DNA of 32,235 nt from a virus. Shown in pieces: positions 1 to 6,820 of this stretch (the first letter of the stretch is position 1; each line of letters starts with the position of its first letter). The stretch spans positions 1-32,235 of IMG/VR virus record IMGVR_UViG_3300030098_004666. The stretch is one strand, 5' to 3'. Position numbers and translations under genes: made by a program. The notes beneath the pieces are model-generated. The model saw only the letters and a program-made list of their open reading frames with translations, had not been told where the DNA came from and searched no databases.

Positions 1-336
1 CTTGCCACCGGGAGCCTTCTTTAGGGCCTGCTCAGCGTCAAGGAATGAGTTAACATGGGCAATACGATCCTTAATGGAGCCTTGGCGTCTAATCGCTGAG
101 AACACCTTGTCGATCTCTTCGCGTGCCATTGAGTTGGGGTCACCCCAAGCTTCTGTTGGAACCAACTTTGGAATCGGAATATGAACACTGAAGCGGCCGC
201 CTGCTGGAGCTTCTTCGTTTAGTGGCTCTACCTTCCATTCACTAATGACTTCCTCTACCAAGGAGGTTAGTCTATCAAAATCTAATTTTTGTCGCGGCCT
301 TAAGAAACCTTCTACTAATTTGTCAAAGTCTGACAT
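1..336 (-). CDS. Hypothetical phage protein, truncated by the left edge
   Basis: The frame opens with ATG at 336 and stays open for 112 codons to base 1, so the C-terminus lies outside the window. A Shine-Dalgarno sequence GAGGA sits six bases before the ATG, and the stop of the upstream gene is at 339, so the two genes are almost touching. The visible part begins MSDFDKLVEGFL and continues with an alternation of acidic helical stretches and a short hydrophobic segment (FSVHIPIPKLVP), without signal peptide or membrane segment. I recognise no family. Its position downstream of the protease and the peptidoglycan-active protein suggests a late (assembly or structural) gene, which is inference only. 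Confidence 0.75.
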   Translation of the reverse strand, partial: MSDFDKLVEGFLRPRQKLDFDRLTSLVEEVISEWKVEPLNEEAPAGGRFSVHIPIPKLVPTEAWGDPNSMAREEIDKVFSAIRRQGSIKDRIAHVNSFLDAEQALKKAPGGK

Positions 337-338
337 CT

Positions 339-959
339 TTAATCCTCTACGTCTGTACTTTCGATGAGTGTGTAAGTAAATGAGTTGCCCAATCTTTTGG
401 CAGCCTCATTCATTGTTTGCATGAAACCCTTGAAATCACTGTCGTTTTTAAAAACTTGACAGCCGGCTGACCACTTATCAACACGAATAGATGCTCTACC
501 AGCCTTGTGAAGATTGATTCCAAACCAGCCTGTTTGCTTAGATGAATCATCCATATCGTGTCTTGCGTCCCTGTCTGCATCACGCCAGACAGTCACTTCG
601 GCGCCTCGTTGGCAGAGGGCTTCGTATTTGCCTTGGTGTTTGTCGATCTTGTGGGAACCTCTATACTGGCCGGGGCATAAAATAGCTGTTCCATCCACGT
701 TCATTGGCTTCTTGAGCCAGTAGAGACCGGGGTCTGTTGTTGCTTGATAAGAATCTACGATCCATCTTTTGTACGAATCTCGGTAAATAACAAGAATTAG
801 ATCATCAAACTTATTTACTTGGCCATGCATGTTTCTAACCCCGATAATGTTTACGTTATATGGTACATCACTGTCAAAAAATTTATAGCCTTTTTTCTCT
901 ATAATTTTTCGATATCTTTCCTTTATAACTTCTGCGTGGAATCCTCTAATTTTGGCCAT
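339..959 (-). CDS. Putative L,D-transpeptidase (YkuD)-like protein, possible endolysin
   Basis: The protein is 206 aa from the ATG at 959. An in-frame start at 1001 would overlap the ClpP-like gene by 32 bases; the 959 start is preferred because AGGA lies eight bases upstream, at the ClpP stop codon. The C-terminal half carries H151, then 13 residues later S-A-G-C (164-167) followed by QVF. This spacing of His and an SxGC cysteine recalls the catalytic motif of YkuD-type L,D-transpeptidases, whose fold acts on peptidoglycan. There is no signal peptide or transmembrane helix, so as a lysin it would need a separate holin, none of which is visible here. A virion-borne peptidase or a structural homologue without activity are alternatives. 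The family call rests on motif spacing only. Confidence 0.45.
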   Translation of the reverse strand: MAKIRGFHAEVIKERYRKIIEKKGYKFFDSDVPYNVNIIGVRNMHGQVNKFDDLILVIYRDSYKRWIVDSYQATTDPGLYWLKKPMNVDGTAILCPGQYRGSHKIDKHQGKYEALCQRGAEVTVWRDADRDARHDMDDSSKQTGWFGINLHKAGRASIRVDKWSAGCQVFKNDSDFKGFMQTMNEAAKRLGNSFTYTLIESTDVED

Positions 960-969
960 ATCTTTTTTC

Positions 970-1662
970 CTAAATAAGTTTATCTGCAATTCCGTATTCA
1001 ATCGCTTCTTCTGCAGATAAATAGATGTTCACTCTTCTATCTAACAATTTACGCAAAGTTCTTTTTGTAAATTTAGTCTCTGAAATCATTACATCAATGT
1101 AGCGATCTTCCATCGCCTTGATGGAGTCTAAGTCTGCTTCCATAGAAGGTAGGGAGCCCGCGATGCCGCCGGCGACATGGTGAATCATGACACGAGTGTT
1201 TTTGCCAATTCTTCGCTCTCCTTTAGTACCTGCAGCAAGAAGCAGAACGCCAGCGGACATTACTTTACCGACGCCGGCTGTGTGAATTGGGACAAAGTCC
1301 CTAAACTTTTTCATGAAATCGTAAATTGCGAACATGTCATCGGCATTGCCACCGTAAGTTGAGATCAAAAAGTCAATCTCGTGAATCACCCGCTCCATGT
1401 CTTTACATTCTGGGTCTTGTGGGTCTTTGGGGACCAACTCCTCAGCCGTGTCTGCAAGTGTCATGAGTTCATCAATTATTCTCTCGCTCTGTTCGTCATT
1501 AACTTCACCGAACAGTCTTACGATTCTTGGCGCTGGGCGGCCCGAGCCGCCGAGCAGGCCTCCGATAGGGGGCATGATAAAAATCTTACTCTTAGACGAA
1601 TCATCTTCTTCGGTTTCTGTAAGTGCAACTGCTTGTTCTATCATTTCTTTTTCTTTTGACAT
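970..1662 (-). CDS. ClpP-like serine protease (family S14)
   Basis: The protein is 230 aa with a ClpP-type core. The nucleophile is S136 in the MSAG motif, the base is H161 in MIHH, and the third member is D208, eight residues before the conserved LSAEEAIEYGIAD segment that matches the ClpP C-terminal region (LSAPEAVEYGLVD). The first 40 residues are a charged, low-complexity extension rich in Ser, Asp and Gly that normal ClpP lacks. In phages S14 proteases serve either in head maturation or as stand-alone ClpP relatives. Here the gene lies directly downstream of a highly acidic assembly-type protein, which favours a role in prohead maturation, but that is inference. No Clp ATPase is seen in the window. 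The ATG has only a weak Shine-Dalgarno (GGGA). Confidence 0.85.
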   Translation of the reverse strand: MSKEKEMIEQAVALTETEEDDSSKSKIFIMPPIGGLLGGSGRPAPRIVRLFGEVNDEQSERIIDELMTLADTAEELVPKDPQDPECKDMERVIHEIDFLISTYGGNADDMFAIYDFMKKFRDFVPIHTAGVGKVMSAGVLLLAAGTKGERRIGKNTRVMIHHVAGGIAGSLPSMEADLDSIKAMEDRYIDVMISETKFTKRTLRKLLDRRVNIYLSAEEAIEYGIADKLI

Positions 1663-1740
1663 TTTTTGTAATCCCGATTATATTGCTGTGAGGCGTTTTA
1701 GCGCACCTGTAGTAATTAGTCCTTGAGTTTTTAAAATTCA

Positions 1741-1771
1741 TAAAAAACAAAGGCCGCTGTTGCGGCCCTTG
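1741..1771 (-). terminator. Rho-independent terminator after the acidic protein gene
   Basis: On the minus strand AGGGCCGC, loop AACA, GCGGCCTTT forms a six base pair GC stem extended by G-T and A-T pairs, followed by TTTGTTTTTTAT. It lies 26 bases after the stop of the gene at 1797-2423. It separates that gene from the ClpP-like gene. It is the only convincing intrinsic terminator I see in the window. Confidence 0.85.
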
Positions 1772-1796
1772 AATCATGTGTATGTGTGTAAACTAA

Positions 1797-2423
1797 TTAC
1801 GTTAGTTCGCGGAGGCGGGCGGCAACTCGCTTTACGATTGCCTCAACCAATTCGGCATCACCGGAGGCTGACTCCTCCATGTAACGACCGCCCATGGCTT
1901 CGTCATCGAGATCGGCCGGCATGTCGTCCTCTTCATCACCCATGGCATCCATGTCGCCCATGGGCTCCTCTTCGTCACCCATGGCATCCATTGGCTCTTC
2001 AGCCGGGGGCATCGCATCCAAGTCGTCCATATCGCTACCGTCATCAATAGACAGATCAGCTTCGGGCACCTTTTCTTTAACAGCGTCAACTGCGGCACCA
2101 AGCATGTGGCCAAGGATATCTTCAACTTTGGCTACGACTTCGGGAGACATCTCGTCGCCAACAGCATCATCCATTGCAGGCTCATCCATGTCCATGGGTT
2201 CGTCGTCCATGGGGCCCTCTTCATCTTCAGGTGCGGCGGCGTCGAGAGCACCCATGCCCTCATCATCCTCGCCGGGAAGCTCTTCTTCCTCCTCGGCTAG
2301 CGGATTATCAAAATAGCCAGCCTCTGAAAGGTTGCTGACAAAACCATCGGTTAGTGTTCCAACGTTGGCCAGCTTCATGAATCTGCGGACCTGAGTCTCG
2401 TTAAGAAGTGTTTTCTTGCTCAT
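1797..2423 (-). CDS. Highly acidic repeat protein, probable prohead core/scaffold-type protein
   Basis: This 208-aa protein starts with a basic segment (NETQVRRFMKLANVG) and then becomes extremely rich in Asp, Glu, Met and Pro. Residues from about 125 to 165 contain a repeat of the form DAMGDEE...PM, visible in the DNA as a 39-base repeat. The last 20 residues form a mixed-charge helix (ELVEAIVKRVAARLREL). The gene sits alone between its own upstream region and a strong terminator, the layout expected for a highly expressed product. A basic N-terminal helix, long acidic middle and C-terminal amphipathic helix fit a scaffold or internal core protein, and the next gene is a ClpP-like protease that could process it. 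No homologous family of known function is recognised, so the role is inferred. GGGAG precedes the ATG by about 11 bases. Confidence 0.8.
   Translation of the reverse strand: MSKKTLLNETQVRRFMKLANVGTLTDGFVSNLSEAGYFDNPLAEEEEELPGEDDEGMGALDAAAPEDEEGPMDDEPMDMDEPAMDDAVGDEMSPEVVAKVEDILGHMLGAAVDAVKEKVPEADLSIDDGSDMDDLDAMPPAEEPMDAMGDEEEPMGDMDAMGDEEDDMPADLDDEAMGGRYMEESASGDAELVEAIVKRVAARLRELT
1929..1992 (-). repeat. 39-base direct repeat inside the acidic protein gene
   Basis: The plus strand reads CCTCTTCATCACCCATGGCATCCAT at 1929-1953 and again with one change at 1968-1992. The 39-base period equals 13 codons and encodes tandem DAMGDEE units, so the reading frame is preserved. Such repeats can vary in number between related phages. 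Confidence 0.8.
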
Positions 2424-2467
2424 TTTAAATGAATCTCCCGTGTATATAATAAATTATGAAAACAAGC

Positions 2468-2482
2468 GTATTAATATAATAC
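2468..2482. repeat. Short inverted repeat upstream of the acidic protein gene
   Basis: GTATTA TAT TAATAC is a perfect dyad with six-base arms and a three-base centre (minus strand reading). It lies in the 112-base gap between genes, about 45 bases before the ATG at 2423. It could be an operator, or simply AT-rich sequence. Confidence 0.4.
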
Positions 2483-2494
2483 CCAAATCAACAC

Positions 2495-2505
2495 TTATAA
2501 ATAGT
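2495..2505 (-). promoter_or_regulatory. Candidate late-promoter element ACTATTTATAA (copy 1)
   Basis: The minus strand reads ACTATTTATAAG, about 75 bases before the acidic protein gene. The same 11 bases recur at 8780-8790 before another acidic gene cluster. No TTGACA-like -35 with suitable spacing is seen here, unlike the replication genes. The element includes TATAAG, loosely like the TATAAATA late promoter of T4-type phages. Two copies in AT-rich sequence are weak evidence. Confidence 0.35.
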
Positions 2506-2535
2506 GCATACTTTTGTTAAATGCTTTTCGTGTAT

Positions 2536-2805
2536 CTAAAAATCAAAAATCTTTCTCTTTTTAAGCTTAGCCAAAGCCGCTTGCTCAATCTGCTTTACTC
2601 TAGATAGTGAGATGCCAAGTCTTTTTGCTGTTTCTGCTAAAGTTATATTGCCGTGCTCGTAAACTGTAACATTTGTACAGTTTCTGTCCTCTGGATAGTC
2701 AATCCATAATCGACAGTTTTTCTGATTGCATACCTTGTTCTCATCTACTAAATGTTTCCATGCTCCACAAGATGGTTCTGTCTGCTTATGTTTAATCTTA
2801 GCCAT
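2536..2805 (-). CDS. Small sigma-70 region 4-like DNA-binding protein with four cysteines
   Basis: The protein is 89 aa. Residues 54-83 (ITLAETAKRLGISLSRVKQI and following) match the sigma-70 region 4.2 helix-turn-helix that contacts the promoter -35 element, including the terminal pattern RVKQIE..AL.KLKK. The N-terminal half holds four cysteines at 13, 26, 31 and 43, a likely metal-binding arrangement. There is no region 2, so it cannot melt a -10 element by itself; it could act like the T4 late factor pair or as a regulator binding host polymerase. Its ATG shares one base with the stop of the upstream gene, so translation is probably coupled. It is the last gene of a run of small regulators. 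A conventional HTH repressor is the alternative. Confidence 0.75.
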   Translation of the reverse strand: MAKIKHKQTEPSCGAWKHLVDENKVCNQKNCRLWIDYPEDRNCTNVTVYEHGNITLAETAKRLGISLSRVKQIEQAALAKLKKRKIFDF

Positions 2806-3080
2806 TATAAATTACCTTCTTCAGTAAATTTTCTAGACTTACCAAATTGCATCGCAGTTTGTAGGTCATAGAGATGCCTGTCTTCATCAATAAGATGCAG
2901 CTTGTCATGCCTCCATTCAATCTGCTTCATCCATGGGGACTCGCCGCTGGTCTTACTAATCCAGTAGATCGTGTAATACAACCAGCCATCTTGTTTAATT
3001 TTTTCAGTTGTGACGACGCCGTATCTGACGACGCCGTTTTTGTTCTGTAACACAACTCTTCCGACTCTTTCGTTCGACAT
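2805..3080 (-). CDS. Hypothetical small protein, possibly SH3-like
   Basis: The 91-aa product begins MSNERVGRVV when started at 3080. An ATG one codon earlier (3083) exists, but GGAG is only two bases from it and five bases from the second ATG, so the second is preferred. The sequence alternates short hydrophobic strands with aromatic residues (GWLYYTIYW, then SPWMKQIEW), which looks like a small beta barrel of about 60 residues followed by a helical tail. No catalytic motif is visible and I do not recognise a function. The gene overlaps both neighbours, a ribbon-helix-helix-like protein upstream and a sigma region 4-like protein downstream, which suggests a shared regulatory operon. Confidence 0.75.
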   Translation of the reverse strand: MSNERVGRVVLQNKNGVVRYGVVTTEKIKQDGWLYYTIYWISKTSGESPWMKQIEWRHDKLHLIDEDRHLYDLQTAMQFGKSRKFTEEGNL

Positions 3081-3418
3081 CATAACTCCGGGTGCTCCTG
3101 TTGAATCAAGTCGAAAATGCTCTCGACTTCACTGTCTTTGAGACCATGAGAGGATTCCAACTCTCTGCCTTTGGTCATCATTTTATTAATCTTTTTTCGT
3201 TTTGCCTTGCTTTGAACTTCGTTCTCTTCTTTGTACCTGTCAATGTAGGACATAAGCTCAGAATCTTGCTCTAGGTATCCTGTGATGAGCATGCGGAAAA
3301 AACCCGATTGCGTTAATCCATCATGGTGCAGCCTGATTTTTAAATCGGCATGCCGCTTGTCGGTGTCATAGAACATTATCTTCTTATCGTTGACACCGTA
3401 ATCGTCATTCTCAGCCAT
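3080..3418 (-). CDS. Putative ribbon-helix-helix-like small protein
   Basis: The 112-aa protein has a predicted short strand at 13-17 (KIMFY), a helix at about 20-32, a turn at DGLT and a second helix at 36-52 (QSGFFRMLITGYLEQD). This order matches the ribbon-helix-helix DNA-binding fold, in which the strand pairs with a partner subunit and contacts DNA. The C-terminal half is a charged helix. AAGG lies six bases before the ATG, and the start overlaps the stop of the IMPDH/GMP reductase-like gene by eight bases. Its neighbours downstream include another DNA-binding candidate. The fold assignment is by eye, and a different helical protein is possible. Confidence 0.6.
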   Translation of the reverse strand: MAENDDYGVNDKKIMFYDTDKRHADLKIRLHHDGLTQSGFFRMLITGYLEQDSELMSYIDRYKEENEVQSKAKRKKINKMMTKGRELESSHGLKDSEVESIFDLIQQEHPEL

Positions 3419-4445
3419 ACCTTACCTTAATATGAGTTGAGCTTTCTAGCTGACCGGCGGGGGACTGCTGAATAATACTTGCGGCTCGCTGAAACTCGTT
3501 GAAGTTCCTAGCGCCTGAGTATGAGAACCCGCTTCTGATACCGTTCTCAAGCTGACTTAGGATAGGGGCGACAGGACCCTTGTAGGGAATCATACTCGAT
3601 ACGCCCTCCAAAGAGGCTGTGCGGCCGCGCCAGTCCATCTGTGCTGCAGCGGAAGCCATACCCCTGTATTCTTTGTACTTTCTATCTCCCATTGTAATGA
3701 TTCGGCCGGGGGCCTCGTGGGTACCGCCCAGAATAGATCCTAGCATAACAAAGTCTGCGCCGGCTGCGTAAGACTTTACAATGTCTCCCGAGTTTCTAAT
3801 CCCACCGTCAGCAATTAGTTTAACGTTGTATTCGTCTGCCACCGCTGCGCAGTCCATCACAGACTGTAAGGTAGGCACTCCGTGGCCGGTCTGGATTCGG
3901 GTTGAGCAAATGGAACCGCCGCCGATGCCGATGCGAATAGACTGGGCTCCCCAGGTTGCAAGTTCTGCTACGGCTTCCGGTGTTGCAACATTGCCGGCCA
4001 TGATGTGAATATGATCAAAGGCCGGGTCTGACCTTAGCCAATCAATGATCTCTTTAACAGCAATATGGTGGCCATGAGCAACGTCGATGCACAATACATC
4101 AACACCTACCGAGGCGAGACAGAGAGCGCGGGTTTGATGCTCCTTGCCTGTGCCAATGGCCGCGGCGACAATCGCACCAGTTTCCTTCTTGAGGTTTGAT
4201 ACTGCTTCTACCTGTTGGGTGATCTTCATATAGCGATGCAAGACGGCTAGTCCACCGACCTTCGAAAGATAGCTAGCCATCTCAAAGCCGCTAACTGTAT
4301 CCATTGGGCTGGCGATGACTGGTAGCCTTAGCGTAATGTTGCTATCTAGTTTGCTTGAGATATCAATCTCGCTTCGGCTTCTAATGTCGCTATACTTGGG
4401 CACCAACAATACATCATCATACGTTAGCGTGCTTTTGATGCTCAT
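3411..4445 (-). CDS. IMP dehydrogenase / GMP reductase family protein without CBS domains or mobile flap
   Basis: The 344-aa protein is a TIM-barrel nucleotide oxidoreductase. It carries LTYDDVLLVP at the N-terminus, the phosphate and cysteine loop GIGGGSICSTR with the catalytic cysteine at C180, the DGGIR phosphate motif at 213-217 and IPYKG near 286-290. CBS regulatory domains are absent. The stretch between YRGM (260-263) and EG (280-281) is only about 16 residues, too short for the Arg-Tyr flap of IMPDH, and E280 aligns with the catalytic glutamate region of GMP reductase. Length and flap loss therefore favour GMP reductase (GMP to IMP with NADPH) over IMP dehydrogenase, though a GuaB3-type enzyme is possible. 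It overlaps its upstream neighbour by 29 bases. The likely role is adjusting purine pools during infection. Confidence 0.85.
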   Translation of the reverse strand: MSIKSTLTYDDVLLVPKYSDIRSRSEIDISSKLDSNITLRLPVIASPMDTVSGFEMASYLSKVGGLAVLHRYMKITQQVEAVSNLKKETGAIVAAAIGTGKEHQTRALCLASVGVDVLCIDVAHGHHIAVKEIIDWLRSDPAFDHIHIMAGNVATPEAVAELATWGAQSIRIGIGGGSICSTRIQTGHGVPTLQSVMDCAAVADEYNVKLIADGGIRNSGDIVKSYAAGADFVMLGSILGGTHEAPGRIITMGDRKYKEYRGMASAAAQMDWRGRTASLEGVSSMIPYKGPVAPILSQLENGIRSGFSYSGARNFNEFQRAASIIQQSPAGQLESSTHIKVRYG

Positions 4446-4740
4446 GACTGAACTCTTCCTTTTCCATATCTTCTTGAAGCTGCTTTACAACCTCCATGGC
4501 TTTCGACCAACAAGGAGGGCAGTATAAGTTTACTTTCTCTTCTTTCTCACGAACAGTGACGTGCCATGACATAACCATAGACTGGTCCTTCTTATCAAAG
4601 GGCTTGTTGCATGCTGTGCACGCATCTGGCAGGTGCCCGAACAAGGCCATCTTGGCGCCGACATCATCTTGGGCGCCCTTAGAATTCTTGATGGCCTTCT
4701 TTTGCTGGCTAGCCATGGCACGTCGCTGCTTACGATTCAC
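4417..4740 (-). CDS. Small zinc-ribbon-like protein with an NRKQRRA N-terminus
   Basis: The product is 107 aa when started at GTG 4740. This start is chosen because GAGGAAGAG lies four bases upstream and it begins VNRKQRRAM. An ATG at 4779 would overlap the upstream gene by 50 bases, and an internal ATG at 4716 lacks a ribosome site. Residues C41-x-x-C44 and C74-x-x-C77 form a probable zinc ribbon. The N-terminus is strongly basic and the C-terminus is a charged helix. The role is unknown; basic tail plus zinc ribbon is compatible with nucleic-acid or ribosome binding. It overlaps the coiled-coil gene upstream by 11 bases and the GMP reductase-like gene downstream by 29. Confidence 0.7.
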   Translation of the reverse strand: MNRKQRRAMASQQKKAIKNSKGAQDDVGAKMALFGHLPDACTACNKPFDKKDQSMVMSWHVTVREKEEKVNLYCPPCWSKAMEVVKQLQEDMEKEEFSHEHQKHANV

Positions 4741-5095
4741 TCGACTCTTCCTCAGTACCGGCGTCGCGTGGCTTAACACGGCGGGAATCTAGAACCTCTT
4801 GTGTAATGACACTAGGTAACTCCTCATCGTCTTCTTCCTGTACTTCCACGGTTGTACTGGCTGGCTCTTCAGAGAGACGCAGAGCATCGCGGCCGGTTTC
4901 AACCAGATCCTGACGAAGCTGGGTGACCGCCTGGATTGCTCCCTGAATCTGAGCGGCCTGAAGGGCAAGGTTGCCTAGAACCTGCGGATCAGCGGGCTCA
5001 GTGCGCCGGCGGGCCATATCTTTCATCTGGCCAATAATGCCAGTTAGTTGTGCTTGCAGCTGTAGAATAGCTGACTGTACTGTTTCATCTAACAT
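4730..5095 (-). CDS. Hypothetical coiled-coil protein
   Basis: The 121-aa protein is predicted to be helical over residues 1-75, with heptad-like hydrophobics and many Gln, Leu and Ala (IQGAIQAVTQLRQDLVETG). The remainder is an acidic, probably disordered tail (EEDDEELPS). An ideal Shine-Dalgarno AAGGAG stands six bases before the ATG. There are no catalytic motifs, signal peptide or membrane segment. It follows the methyltransferase gene with a nine-base gap. A small oligomeric adaptor is possible, but I do not recognise the family. Confidence 0.75.
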   Translation of the reverse strand: MLDETVQSAILQLQAQLTGIIGQMKDMARRRTEPADPQVLGNLALQAAQIQGAIQAVTQLRQDLVETGRDALRLSEEPASTTVEVQEEDDEELPSVITQEVLDSRRVKPRDAGTEEESSES

Positions 5096-5104
5096 GTGTT
5101 CTCC

Positions 5105-5581
5105 TTATCGGTTCATTGCACCGAAAATTTGTGGTCCTGCATAGCTGCCGTCGAATACGATAACTGCAGATGGGAATGGAGCAGAGTTTTGCGAGTCTCC
5201 AAACTTGAGGCGACCCTTTACAAAGTGTACCTCTGCTGCCTTCATAACATAATCGTGCCAATATCGAGTATCCGTCCTTGCTGGGATAAGCATGACAACC
5301 TTAGAGTTCTCATCCTTAGCTGTATTATACCCCTTTGCAATCCACTTGTCAATACCTCGACCATACGGAGGGTTGACAAAGACGGTGTGACCGGTCCAGT
5401 CCTTTGAGAGACCATCTTCAGCCTCGGTAAAGAAATTGGCACACTTCGTATTGTGTGTGCTGGCGCAGGGATCCAAATCAAACGGTCCATAGCGCCAGTT
5501 AAGTTTGTCAAAGAAATCTTGTGGGGTAGCCCAGTCACCAGTCTTGGAACTGAACATTACTTTTTTTGTATTTTCATCCAT
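5105..5581 (-). CDS. dam: Phage-type DNA N6-adenine methyltransferase (Dam family)
   Basis: The 158-aa protein matches the phage N-6-adenine methyltransferase family: DWATPQDFFDKLN near the N-terminus, the FDLDPCAS segment at 34-41 and the catalytic motif N-P-P-Y-G-R at 70-75, which places the target adenine for methyl transfer from S-adenosylmethionine. The length is normal for this compact family. Its ATG overlaps the stop of the upstream nuclease-like gene by eight bases, so the two are probably co-translated. The enzyme may protect phage DNA from host restriction or from the neighbouring nuclease. The target sequence cannot be read from the gene. Confidence 0.92.
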   Translation of the reverse strand: MDENTKKVMFSSKTGDWATPQDFFDKLNWRYGPFDLDPCASTHNTKCANFFTEAEDGLSKDWTGHTVFVNPPYGRGIDKWIAKGYNTAKDENSKVVMLIPARTDTRYWHDYVMKAAEVHFVKGRLKFGDSQNSAPFPSAVIVFDGSYAGPQIFGAMNR

Positions 5582-6086
5582 TTTGTAGTCTCTCCTTTTG
5601 TCTTTGTTCTACGAATTCGATAAACTCACATTGTTTCATCACATGAAGTTTTTTAGCAGCTACACAAAATCTATCAGGTGCCGCATTAAAGTCGGATGCC
5701 ATTTCTTTATACATTTCAAAAAGCTTTTGGCCGCGTCCATGTTCCCAATGTGAGCCAGAAAAAACTAATACATAATCATCACAAACAATTTTCTTGCCTG
5801 CATTGTAAAGTTCAGTTCCGCCTTTCTGATCCGCGGTACCAGAGACATTTTGAACTTTGTATTCAGCACAGATTCCAAGTTTATCACACTTTTCTAAATC
5901 GCAATCTACCTCTGACCGTAAGCTCCATGACGATTCGTATCTTCTTTTCTCTGGTTGAAGTCCGATGTTGCGTAGTTGATCATTCACATGGGCCTCGTTC
6001 ATTGAGCCTGTGTGATTAGCCATCCCGCCTTGAGAGTATATGTCGGTTGAACTAACGGTACTAAATTTTTGTGCTTGATTATACAT
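5574..6086 (-). CDS. Putative PD-(D/E)XK-fold endonuclease beside the Dam gene
   Basis: The 170-aa protein starts at ATG 6086 (GGAAG upstream, eight-base overlap with dut); a GTG at 6113 would overlap dut further. It contains an N-terminal helix with a conserved-looking glutamate (MNEAHVNDQLRNIG), then an acidic segment EVDCDLE, the hydrophobic ICAEYKVQ with an E-x-K pair, and V-S-G-T-A-D-Q-K. E-x-K followed by a Q-x-V-S-G-T-A-x-x-K segment is typical of PD-(D/E)XK nucleases, including several restriction endonucleases. Next comes a hydrophobic strand (DYVLVFSGSHW) and a C-terminal helical region. With the methyltransferase immediately downstream, a restriction-modification-like pair is plausible. 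Other phage roles such as host DNA degradation or recombination cannot be excluded, and the assignment is by motif. Confidence 0.5.
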   Translation of the reverse strand: MYNQAQKFSTVSSTDIYSQGGMANHTGSMNEAHVNDQLRNIGLQPEKRRYESSWSLRSEVDCDLEKCDKLGICAEYKVQNVSGTADQKGGTELYNAGKKIVCDDYVLVFSGSHWEHGRGQKLFEMYKEMASDFNAAPDRFCVAAKKLHVMKQCEFIEFVEQRQKERLQNG

Positions 6087-6540
6087 CGGTGCTTCCAAGG
6101 GCACCGTCGCCACGATTACTGATTGTCATAGGCTGATTGTATAAGCTGTCATCTGAGCGTTCAAGTGGACGGAAGTGCACCACGGGCGTCATTACAAGTT
6201 GGGCGATCTTCATGTTCTTTTCAATAAGTTGCCGTTCATTACCTACATTGTGCAGGTTTACGAATACCTCGCCATCATAACCAGAATCAACTACACACGC
6301 GCCCACTAACAGATGTCGCTTCGCTGCATTCCCTGAACGGTTCTTTACTTCCAACATGTACCCGTGGGGCACTCCGAACTTGAGACCAGTCTGGAATAGG
6401 CCAGACTCTCCGGGCTCAAGCCACTTGCCAGATAGACTTGAGTCTTCTGGACAAAAATATACATCCAACCCTGCGTCAGAGGGGTTGGCCCGGGTGGGCG
6501 TCAATACGTCCTTTCGGGTCTTATAAAACTCTAGAATCAC
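6079..6540 (-). CDS. dut: dUTP diphosphatase (trimeric dUTPase)
   Basis: The 153-aa protein has all five dUTPase motifs: DAGLDV (22-27), NRSG (67-70), VVDSGYDGEV (83-92), KIAQLV (111-116) and the glycine-rich RGDGALGSTD (143-152). It hydrolyses dUTP to dUMP and pyrophosphate, which keeps uracil out of phage DNA and feeds dUMP to the ThyX encoded in this window. The usual C-terminal motif is RGxGGFGST; here Ala-Leu replaces Gly-Phe, with the phenylalanine that normally stacks on uracil replaced by leucine. The stop overlaps the nuclease-like gene by eight bases. Confidence 0.95.
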   Translation of the reverse strand: MILEFYKTRKDVLTPTRANPSDAGLDVYFCPEDSSLSGKWLEPGESGLFQTGLKFGVPHGYMLEVKNRSGNAAKRHLLVGACVVDSGYDGEVFVNLHNVGNERQLIEKNMKIAQLVMTPVVHFRPLERSDDSLYNQPMTISNRGDGALGSTDV

Positions 6541-6541
6541 C

Positions 6542-6820
6542 TTAATCTCCGGTGTTATCGTAGGTTGCAGTTGCTGTCGAAGGCTTTACTAGGGCCTCGT
6601 ACACATCATACAGCTCATCAAGATCAATCTCGCTTTTCATAAGCCGGTAAGCCTTGGTAGCCAGACGCTGCTCTGTCTGGTTTAGCCAACCCTGATCCTT
6701 AAAGTCCTTGCGAAGCTCGCGCTTCTGCTCCTTGTATGGCTCCATTGCATCCTCAATGGTCTTGAGGGAACGGATATATTCAACGATCTTAGCTCTCTTG
6801 TCGTCGTCTAGGTTTAGCAC
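6542..6820 (-). CDS. Hypothetical small helical protein
   Basis: The 92-aa protein starts at GTG 6820 with AAGGAG five bases upstream. It is almost entirely helical, highly charged and rich in Lys, Asp, Glu and Arg (IEDAMEPYKEQKRELRKDF, then LDELYDVYEALVK), ending in a polar tail. No motif assigns a function. It resembles small helical proteins that recur in phages close to replication or nucleotide genes, but I cannot name the family. It overlaps the upstream gene by 32 bases and ends one base before the dUTPase ATG, so it is part of the same operon. Confidence 0.75.
   Translation of the reverse strand: MLNLDDDKRAKIVEYIRSLKTIEDAMEPYKEQKRELRKDFKDQGWLNQTEQRLATKAYRLMKSEIDLDELYDVYEALVKPSTATATYDNTGD

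Noticed and set aside
1894-2316. Serine-rich open frame on the plus strand
   Set aside because: It is the reverse reading of the acidic repeat gene; GAT/GAA-rich codons read as Ser-rich on the other strand. The minus-strand gene has a ribosome site and a terminator.
4496-4792. Plus-strand frame over the zinc protein region
   Set aside because: It has no independent ribosome site and covers the overlapping ends of three minus-strand genes.
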